Positions 1 to 4,751 of a stretch of 6,401 nucleotides of DNA are shown here, one piece after another. The notes beneath the pieces were generated by a model that was given only the letters and a program-made list of their open reading frames with translations, ran no database searches and was not told where the DNA came from. Where the stretch lies: contig JAKSBB010000255.1 in assembly GCA_022361315.1 (NCBI GenBank), positions 1 through 6,401 on the forward strand, in the 5' to 3' direction. The translations under genes were made by a program, and so were the position numbers. This DNA comes from Desulfobacterales bacterium. Lineage in GTDB: Bacteria; Desulfobacterota; Desulfobacteria; Desulfobacterales; Desulfobacteraceae. Numbering within the stretch: the stretch's first letter is position 1; every line of letters begins with the position of its first letter.

Positions 1-896
1 ACCTCTTCCAAATCGTAGAGCCTGTCTATAATCTCATTCTGGGCAGAGGCCCCCACATTGATAAAGATAAAGGCGGTAATGGTCCGCTTCATCTCGGGAT
101 ATTCCGGTGTGGTTTTTTCCAGCATGGATTTTCTGAACCCTTCCATGCTTTTGGGAATCACCTGGTCAATGCCGATGCCGTAGCGGCGCCCCGCACTTCT
201 TGTCCAGTGATGGTAGGAGATATAGGCGTAGAGATCCGCAATGGTGCGGCCGGGAAAATACTTCATCAGGCCGCCGGAATTAATAATAGCGGTCATGGGT
301 ACATAAATGGTGGAAAACCAGTCCGTGGCGGCCTTGTTCAAATCGCAGTCTTTCCCGGACTGGCTGGCCAGGTAAAGCTGGTGTTTTTTGATCTGTTTCT
401 CCAGGAACTTGTACTTGCCCACCTCGGTGAGATCTATCTTTTCCTTGAGTTTCGTCTTTTCAAAAAAGGTTTTCTTTTCGATGTAAATCAGGTTCTCCAT
501 GGTGTTCCTGCCGGACAACAATTCCACCACTTTCGCCTTGATATCCGTCCTGCCCAGTTCCTTGGCCGCAGCCACCCGGTGATTGCCGTCCAGAACGAAG
601 TAATCGTTGCGGATCTGGTACAGATTTACCGGCGGCAGACTGCCCCCCTCCCGCATGGTTCGCTTGATGTCGGAAAACCGTTTCCCCGACACGTGCTTTT
701 TGGGTCTGAACCTGGAGTCAAAATCATGGTATTTGCCCACACTGCCCGTGATATCTTCAAGGGGAATGGTGAGCACGCCGTGATCGATGAACTCAACGTC
801 CTCTTCCTTGGCCTGTTGTTCGTTAAACGACGTCACATGGTCATCATCCCGGCTTTGACCGTCCATTCCAAACAGAAAACGCAAGAAATTTTTCAT
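1..896 (-). CDS. ParB/sulfiredoxin-fold (ParB N-terminal-like) protein, 3' end beyond window
   Basis: This is an open frame of 298 codons from ATG 896 that runs off the left edge without a stop. The protein starts MKNFLRFLFGMD, a short amphipathic stretch. Residues 43-125 look like a ParB/sulfiredoxin-fold domain: an I-P-L-E-D-I strand at 44-49, then LPPVNLYQIRNDYFVLDGNH (87-106), continuing RVAAAKELG. The DGNHR motif is the nucleotide- or substrate-binding signature of this superfamily, which includes ParB clamp CTPases, sulfiredoxin and free-serine kinases. A second conserved-looking block, YFPGRTIADLYAYISYHHW at 213-231, resembles the FPGRT-ADLY-H motif that I associate with DUF4032-like ParB-related proteins; this is from memory. 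A GAGG ribosome site (plus-strand 905-908) lies 8 nt before the ATG, inside the end of the upstream phosphoesterase gene, so the two are probably translated from one mRNA. Nothing indicates a chromosome-partitioning role: no HTH is visible in the part shown and there is no parA neighbour. Exact activity unknown. Confidence 0.85.
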   Translation of the reverse strand, partial: MKNFLRFLFGMDGQSRDDDHVTSFNEQQAKEEDVEFIDHGVLTIPLEDITGSVGKYHDFDSRFRPKKHVSGKRFSDIKRTMREGGSLPPVNLYQIRNDYFVLDGNHRVAAAKELGRTDIKAKVVELLSGRNTMENLIYIEKKTFFEKTKLKEKIDLTEVGKYKFLEKQIKKHQLYLASQSGKDCDLNKAATDWFSTIYVPMTAIINSGGLMKYFPGRTIADLYAYISYHHWTRSAGRRYGIGIDQVIPKSMEGFRKSMLEKTTPEYPEMKRTITAFIFINVGASAQNEIIDRLYDLEE

Positions 897-899
897 GAT

Positions 900-1526
900 C
901 TATACCTCTATCAGGGTATACCCGCAGGTGTTAATGACCCGGGTGTCGTCCACCCGGGTGATGCGTTCCTCAAAATCGTCAAAGGCCTCGTGCACATGGC
1001 CGTGAATAAAATAGTCCGGCCGCTGCCGCTGGATCAGCCGGTTGAAGACGTCAAACCCCCTGTGGCAAAGGTCTTCCCGGTCGTGGACATGCCGGGGCGG
1101 TGCATGGGTGACCACCATATGGATCGGCCGTTTCCGCCAGATCCGGAACCCCATCCAGAAGAGGATTTTTTTCATCATGGCATCGGTGTACTGATTCGGA
1201 CGCCCATTATACCACATGGACCCCTCAAGGCCCAGGATGTTCAAAGACCCCATAGACACCACCCGCGCATGGATGTTTTCACACCCCATGGGATTGGTAT
1301 GGGTATACCGGATATCGTGATTTCCCTTCACGTAATAGAGAGGGCTGTCCAGGCGGTCCCGCAGAAAAGAGAGATACTCGGGTTCCATATCCCCGCAGGA
1401 GACAATCAGATCCACCCGGGGCAGGGATTTTGTTTCCACGTCACGGGTCAGATCTTTTTCTACAAAATCCGAGACGCAAAGAATTTTCAGATTATGGGTC
1501 CGGCCCAGTGTCTGTATAACGGCCAT
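900..1526 (-). CDS. Calcineurin-like metallophosphoesterase
   Basis: This 208-residue cytoplasmic protein has no signal peptide. The metal-binding blocks appear in order: VSD (D20), SCGDME (G45-D46), VKGNHD (68-71), THAPPRHVHD (H141) and HGHVH (176-179). These define a two-metal phosphoesterase. The His of the usual D-x-H first motif is absent (SDFVEKDL); this seems typical of the subfamily that also has the THAPP, QYTDAMM and GFDVFNRLI blocks. Substrate cannot be told; family members cleave phosphomono- or diesters, including cyclic nucleotides. A longer frame begins at TTG 1541, but ATG 1526 is preferred: AGGA of GCAGGAAGATGAC sits 7-8 nt before it, and the TTG would overlap that site. An in-frame stop lies just upstream of the TTG. 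It is the first gene of a minus-strand unit, read from the promoter at 1559-1588, and ends 3 nt before the ParB-like gene. Confidence 0.93.
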   Translation of the reverse strand: MAVIQTLGRTHNLKILCVSDFVEKDLTRDVETKSLPRVDLIVSCGDMEPEYLSFLRDRLDSPLYYVKGNHDIRYTHTNPMGCENIHARVVSMGSLNILGLEGSMWYNGRPNQYTDAMMKKILFWMGFRIWRKRPIHMVVTHAPPRHVHDREDLCHRGFDVFNRLIQRQRPDYFIHGHVHEAFDDFEERITRVDDTRVINTCGYTLIEV

Positions 1527-1558
1527 GTCATCTTCCTGCAAAAGTTAAAAATCCCAGA

Positions 1559-1588
1559 ATCATACGATGGATGCCTGAACCAAGTCAA
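1559..1588 (-). promoter_or_regulatory. Sigma70-type promoter for the phosphoesterase/ParB-like unit
   Basis: Read on the minus strand, TTGACT (1588-1583; 5/6 to TTGACA) and TATGAT (1564-1559; 5/6 to TATAAT) are separated by 18 nt. A start near 1552 would give a leader of about 25 nt before ATG 1526. A weak dyad, ACAAT (1588-1592) and ATTGT (1599-1603) with 6 nt between, touches the -35 box and could be a regulator site, but it is short. Prediction from consensus only. Confidence 0.65.
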
Positions 1589-1724
1589 CAATCGGCAAAT
1601 TGTCATGGGCAACGGATACAATGGATAGACCATTCACCTGTCAATCCGGACACTTACTCACCAAGCTGTCTGCAAAAGCGATTTAACGTCCGGGGCCCGT
1701 GTCCCGGAACCCGCCTTTTTGGTA

Positions 1725-1753
1725 TTGACTTTTAAAGGCAATCAAGATATGTC
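1725..1753 (+). promoter_or_regulatory. Candidate promoter for the amino-acid transporter operon
   Basis: TTGACT (1725-1730) is a good -35 box. The sequence 17 nt further on, TATGTC (1748-1753), matches TATAAT only in the first three bases. The -10 side runs into the dyad at 1750-1771, as expected of a regulated promoter with a poor -10. If real, the leader would be about 180 nt. Other -10-like hexamers nearby, TATCAT (1756-1761) and TATAAC (1781-1786), have no -35 at normal distance. Low certainty. Confidence 0.3.
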
Positions 1754-1771
1754 GCTATCATGGTAGCAACA
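1750..1771. promoter_or_regulatory. Imperfect 22-bp dyad, possible operator
   Basis: The half-sites TGTcGCTAtCA and TGgTAGCaACA are inverted repeats matching at 9 of 11 pairs, with TGT/ACA ends and a GCTA/TAGC core. Partial symmetry continues outward to 1745-1776 (12 of 16 pairs), where GATAT is found on both flanks. It overlaps the -10 region of the plus-strand promoter candidate, a position suited to repression of the transporter operon. No regulator gene is present in the window, so the binding protein is unknown. Confidence 0.4.
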
Positions 1772-1830
1772 GATATCGAATATAACCGGACACATAAATA
1801 GTGCTTGCCATTTAGAAAAATTATGCTAAG

Positions 1831-1938
1831 TATTAATCTCACTAATAGGAGGGTTTATCGTTAGTTAATCTGATATTGTGGCTCCCGTTTCCCCGATGGG
1901 GATAGGAGACACCGTCAACCATTTTTAGGAGGAGAAAG
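1831..1938 (+). promoter_or_regulatory. Structured 5' leader and ribosome site of the transporter operon
   Basis: The ribosome site that decides the start of the binding-protein gene is AGGAGG (1927-1932), 6 nt before ATG 1939. Upstream lie an inverted repeat TATTA/TAATA (1831-1835, 1843-1847), an orphan AGGAGGG (1847-1853) with no start codon at working distance, and a TCCCC-GAT-GGGGA hairpin (1890-1902). CTCC (1882-1885) could pair with GGAG at 1848-1851, 1905-1908, 1928-1931 or 1931-1934. It might therefore mask the true ribosome site or be masked by an upstream copy. No known riboswitch is recognised. A 16-codon frame from GTG 1878 ends at TAG 1926-1928 but has no ribosome site. Confidence 0.35.
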
Positions 1939-2760
1939 ATGAAAAAAGTTTTAGTATCGTTGTTTGCCCTGGCATTTGTTCTCGTCTCTGCACCGGCATT
2001 CGCAGGAGACATCGAACTGGCTAAGAAATCCACTCTGGAAGCCATTGTCAAGGCCGGCAAAATCCGCGTTGGTTTTGAATCCGGCTACCTTCCCTTTGAA
2101 ATGACCAACACCAAAGGCAAGTACATGGGTTTTGACATCGACATGTCCAAACAGCTTGCCAAAGCCATGGGCGTTAAGTTTGAACCGGTCAACACCGCAT
2201 GGGACGGCATCATCCCCGCATTGATCACCGATAAAATCGACGTTATCATCGGCGGCATGACCGTTACCCAGGAAAGAAACCTGGCCATCAACTTCTCCGA
2301 TCCCTACATCGTTGTGGGACAGGCCATTCTGGTCAACAACAGACTCAAGGGTAAAATCAAATCCTACAAAGACCTCAACGATCCCAAATACGTCATCTGC
2401 TCCAAACTGGGCACCACCGGCGAACAGGCTGTTAAAAAATACATCCCCAAAGCCACCTACAAGTCCTTTGAAGTAGAATCCGAAGCCTGCATGGAAGTTA
2501 TCCAGGGCAACGCCGACGCCACCGTTTACGACCTGCCCCTGATCGAGTTCTTCCAGGCAGCCCACGGTGAAGGCAAAACCTTTGCTCTGAACAAGCCCTT
2601 TACTTTCGAACCTCTGGCCATCGGTCTGAGAAAAGGCGATCCCGACTTCCTGAACTTCCTGAACAACTTCATCCGCCAGTACAAAAACGACGGCAGATGG
2701 CAGAAATCCTACGACAAGTGGATCAAGTCCAACGAATGGCAGAAAGATCTTCAGAACTAG
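1939..2760 (+). CDS. Periplasmic amino-acid-binding protein of ABC transporter (SBP_bac_3 family)
   Basis: This 273-residue protein has a signal peptide (MKK, hydrophobic 4-18, cleavage likely after APAFA at 22). There is no lipobox cysteine, so the mature protein should be free in the periplasm. The fold is the two-lobed family-3 solute receptor: GFDIDM at 64-69, GGMTVTQERNLAINFSDPY at 105-123, KLGTTGE at 156-162, VYDLP at 196-200. By comparison with E. coli GlnH from memory, R113 should bind the ligand carboxylate, D198 the amino group, T108 and G106 the backbone, and Y50 and W88 sandwich the side chain. GlnH Asp10 and His156 appear as E47 and Y197, so the ligand is a polar amino acid but not clearly glutamine. 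Cysteines C154 and C184 are both in the C-terminal lobe and might form a disulfide. It is the first gene of the importer operon, with a strong terminator right after it. Confidence 0.95.
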   Translation: MKKVLVSLFALAFVLVSAPAFAGDIELAKKSTLEAIVKAGKIRVGFESGYLPFEMTNTKGKYMGFDIDMSKQLAKAMGVKFEPVNTAWDGIIPALITDKIDVIIGGMTVTQERNLAINFSDPYIVVGQAILVNNRLKGKIKSYKDLNDPKYVICSKLGTTGEQAVKKYIPKATYKSFEVESEACMEVIQGNADATVYDLPLIEFFQAAHGEGKTFALNKPFTFEPLAIGLRKGDPDFLNFLNNFIRQYKNDGRWQKSYDKWIKSNEWQKDLQN

Positions 2761-2785
2761 AATCGTTTTGTAGAATGTAAATACA

Positions 2786-2818
2786 GGGCCGGCAGTTCAC
2801 ACTGCCGGCCCGTTTTTT
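2786..2818 (+). terminator. Intrinsic terminator between binding-protein and permease genes
   Basis: A perfect 11-bp GC-rich stem (2786-2796 with 2801-2811) closes a TCAC loop and is followed by G and six T (2813-2818). It starts 25 nt after the binding-protein stop and ends 13 nt before the permease ATG. Lying inside an operon, it should pass only part of the transcripts, giving excess binding protein over membrane parts, and it also protects the upstream mRNA from 3' decay. Confidence 0.92.
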
Positions 2819-2831
2819 AAGGCGGACGTTT

Positions 2832-3848
2832 ATGGAACAAAACATATCCAATATCAAGCGGTTGAGCAACCCGACAGCCTACATCTTTTCAGTTATCGGA
2901 TTTTTTGTCCTGGTGGGTCTGGTAATCGGTGCGGTCTGGGGAGCTACGGCCGCGGTGGAATATCACTGGCGCTGGTTTAAAGTGCCCAAGTATTTTATGT
3001 ACCAGGAAGCCGTGACCATCTATGCGGAAGGTGACGGCGAAATACAGACCATTGCCGAAAACAAGGACAAGGTGGACATCACCGTAGAGGTTGACGGCGA
3101 TTCCATGACCTATTCGGTTCCCAAGGGATCATTCGACTGGGACGAAGGGGATTTGCTCTCACCGGGAGACGTCATCGCCGAATACGTCGGGGGATGGAAA
3201 CCTGGTATCCTGTTGAAAGGGTTATGGCTGACCCTTAAAATTTCATTTATATCCACCATCCTCGGTATTTTACTGGGTATCATCGGCGGTGTGGCCAGGG
3301 TATCGGATACCCCGGTGCTCAAATGGTCGGCCATCACCTACGTGGAGATCATCCGCGGATCGCCCCTGCTGGTCCAGATTATGATCTTCTACTTTGTTCT
3401 GGGCACCACCATCAACGGTATACTGGCCATGAACGGTATGCCCAAGATTCACCCCGAATGGTACGGCATCATGGCATTGTCCGTATTCACCGGTGCCTAT
3501 GTGGTTGAGATCGTCCGTGCCGGTATTGAGGCCATTCACCCCGGTCAGGTGGAAGCCGCCCGCTCCCAGGGCATGACCTACTTCCAGTGCATGTTCCATA
3601 TCATCCTGCCCCAGGCCCTGAAAACCATCCTGCCCCCCCTGGCAGGCCAGTTCATCAACCTGATCAAGGACTCGTCCCTGCTGGGTATGATCTCGGTCAC
3701 CGAGCTGACCAAGGCCACACGCGAGGGCATCACCACCAGTCTCCAGACCTTCGAACTCTGGTTTGTCTGTGCCCTGCTCTATTTGAGCATGACCTTCACG
3801 CTTTCCATGTTTGTCCAGTATCTGGAAAGGAGGACGGCCCAAAAATGA
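2832..3848 (+). CDS. Amino-acid ABC transporter permease (HisM/GlnP type) with N-terminal periplasmic insertion
   Basis: This 338-residue inner-membrane protein forms the translocation channel. Residues 128-338 are the usual permease domain of about 210 residues: [10 protein letters not shown] at 130-139 opens the first core helix, [17 protein letters not shown] follows at 175-191, then a helix at 211-228. The ATPase-coupling EAA loop is at about 230-260 ([19 protein letters not shown]), and the last helix is at 309-329. Ahead of this is an extra helix (about 18-41), then [10 protein letters not shown] (47-56) and a beta-rich acidic stretch to about 120, making the protein over 100 residues longer than HisM or GlnP. 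An even number of added crossings is not needed: the core domain normally starts outside, so one added helix puts the insert in the periplasm. AAGG (2819-2822) lies 9 nt before the ATG. The TGA overlaps the ATPase ATG. Being the only permease gene, it probably works as a homodimer. Confidence 0.95.
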   Translation: MEQNISNIKRLSNPTAYIFSVIGFFVLVGLVIGAVWGATAAVEYHWRWFKVPKYFMYQEAVTIYAEGDGEIQTIAENKDKVDITVEVDGDSMTYSVPKGSFDWDEGDLLSPGDVIAEYVGGWKPGILLKGLWLTLKISFISTILGILLGIIGGVARVSDTPVLKWSAITYVEIIRGSPLLVQIMIFYFVLGTTINGILAMNGMPKIHPEWYGIMALSVFTGAYVVEIVRAGIEAIHPGQVEAARSQGMTYFQCMFHIILPQALKTILPPLAGQFINLIKDSSLLGMISVTELTKATREGITTSLQTFELWFVCALLYLSMTFTLSMFVQYLERRTAQK

Positions 3849-4576
3849 TTGAAGTAAAAAATATATACAAAACATTTTACGTCCCCCACGAGGTCAAAGC
3901 CCTGGTGGATGTCACCAATACCATCAATGCGGGAGAAGTTGTGGTGGTCATCGGACCTTCCGGCTCCGGCAAGTCCACCTTCCTGCGCTGCCTCAACCGT
4001 CTGGAAACCGCAGACCAGGGTCAGATATTCGTGGACGGGGTAGACCTGTTCGATCCCAAAACAGATATCAACAAGCTCAGAATGGAAATGGGCATGGTGT
4101 TCCAGTCCTTCAACCTCTTTCCCCACCAGACCATCCTGGGCAACGTCTGCCTGGCCCAGAAACTGGTCCGGGGACGGAACAAAAGGGAACGGGAAGAAAA
4201 AGCCATGGCCCTGCTGGAAAAAGTCGGTATTGCCAACAAGGCCCACGCCTGGCCGGCCAACCTTTCCGGCGGCCAGCAGCAGCGGGTTGCCATCGCCAGG
4301 GCACTGGCCATGGACCCCAAGATCATGCTCTTTGACGAACCCACCTCCGCCCTTGACCCGGAGATGATCGGCGAGGTGCTTGACGTCATGAAAACCCTGG
4401 CCAAAGAAGGCATGACCATGGTTTGCGTCACCCATGAGATGGGCTTTGCCCGTGAAGTGGCCGACCGGGTCATCTTCATGGACGAGGGAAAAATCATCGA
4501 GGAAGGCACACCGGAACAATTCTACACCAATCCCCAGAGCGACCGGACAAAACTCTTCCTGAAACAGATACTGTAA
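3845..4576 (+). CDS. Amino-acid ABC transporter ATP-binding protein (GlnQ/HisP family)
   Basis: This 243-residue cytoplasmic ATPase powers the importer. All nucleotide-binding motifs are intact: Walker [10 protein letters not shown] (37-45), Q-loop Q87, signature LSGGQQQR (140-147), Walker B IMLFDEP (160-166, catalytic E165), D-loop SALD (168-171) and switch H197. Length and the C-terminal [19 protein letters not shown] block fit the polar amino-acid family (COG1126-type). The frame is open upstream to 3587 inside the permease gene, but ATG 3845 is the start: AGGAGGA (3828-3834) precedes it by 10 nt, homology begins at MIEVKNIYK, and the ATG overlaps the permease stop as ATGA, indicating translational coupling. 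A terminator follows 9 nt after the stop. Confidence 0.96.
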   Translation: MIEVKNIYKTFYVPHEVKALVDVTNTINAGEVVVVIGPSGSGKSTFLRCLNRLETADQGQIFVDGVDLFDPKTDINKLRMEMGMVFQSFNLFPHQTILGNVCLAQKLVRGRNKREREEKAMALLEKVGIANKAHAWPANLSGGQQQRVAIARALAMDPKIMLFDEPTSALDPEMIGEVLDVMKTLAKEGMTMVCVTHEMGFAREVADRVIFMDEGKIIEEGTPEQFYTNPQSDRTKLFLKQIL

Positions 4577-4585
4577 ACGCCACCC

Positions 4586-4621
4586 CACCGGCGACCGTGC
4601 CAGCACGGCCGCCGGTGTTTT
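4586..4621 (+). terminator. Intrinsic terminator closing the transporter operon
   Basis: An 8-bp stem CACCGGCG/CGCCGGTG (4586-4593 with 4610-4617), one A/C mismatch, then a 5-bp stem CCGTG/CACGG (4595-4599 with 4604-4608) closes a CCAG loop. Four T (4618-4621) follow, then a C run. The short T tract makes it weaker than the terminator at 2786-2818, so some readthrough toward the next gene is possible. Confidence 0.85.
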
Positions 4622-4720
4622 CCCCCCTTCAGCGCCTTGCACTTTCCCCATACTTCATGTAACACTGTTTCTATCACCAGTTCGTAACCAATCAAACCGA
4701 ATTGTCTTAACCGCCGATGA

Positions 4721-4747
4721 AGCGCCGGTACCGGCCGCTGCAGGAGG
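4721..4747 (+). promoter_or_regulatory. Palindrome and ribosome site before the DUF342 gene
   Basis: GCCGGTACCGGC (4724-4735) is a perfect 12-bp palindrome, and AGCG/CGCT (4721-4724, 4736-4739) could lengthen it as a hairpin with one bulged C. It ends 2 nt before the ribosome site AGGAGG (4742-4747), which lies only 4 nt from ATG 4752. The hairpin could affect initiation or be a protein site. The gap 4622-4720 shows no convincing promoter: TTGCAC (4637-4642) has only a poor TAACAC 17 nt downstream. Confidence 0.4.
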
Positions 4748-4751
4748 AGAC

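Larger units (their letters stand above)
1542..1938. other. Divergent intergenic region, no gene seen
   Basis: About 400 nt separate the minus-strand phosphoesterase from the plus-strand binding-protein gene. I see no RNA gene and no convincing ORF: frames crossing it lack ribosome sites and are shadows. It contains the minus-strand promoter (1559-1588), a CCGGG/CCCGG hairpin (1690-1707) with no adjacent T tract, plus-strand promoter candidates, a dyad at 1750-1771, and an AT-rich stretch from about 1770 to 1880 leading into the structured leader of the transporter operon. A second weak plus-strand candidate is TTGCCA (1805-1810) with TATTAA (1831-1836), but the 20-nt spacer is long. Confidence 0.7.

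Noticed and set aside
1527..1541. TTG start adding five residues to the phosphoesterase.
   Set aside because: The extension consists of the ribosome site of the ATG at 1526, and homology begins later.
207..1628. A 473-codon open frame on the plus strand.
   Set aside because: It is antisense to the phosphoesterase and ParB-like genes, both of which have clear family motifs, ribosome sites and a promoter. The frame itself has no ribosome site or recognisable domain and runs over the minus-strand promoter.
1690..1707. CCGGG/CCCGG hairpin as a terminator.
   Set aside because: The stem is 5 bp, the T run (1716-1720) is 8 nt away, and no gene ends toward it on either strand.
1646..1793. Direct repeat CCGGACAC at 1646-1653 and 1786-1793.
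   Set aside because: An 8-bp repeat is expected by chance in a 400-bp region and shows no further similarity around it.
1878..1928. A 16-codon GTG-started leader peptide.
   Set aside because: It has no ribosome site at working distance, and its codons show no run of a regulatory amino acid.
3587..3844. Upstream extension of the ATPase frame giving a 329-residue protein.
   Set aside because: The added part is the permease gene read in another frame. ATG 3845 has a good ribosome site, ATGA overlap and the normal family start.
3270..4651. Long minus-strand frames opposite the permease and ATPase genes.
   Set aside because: They are low-complexity shadows of conserved plus-strand genes and no domain is recognised.
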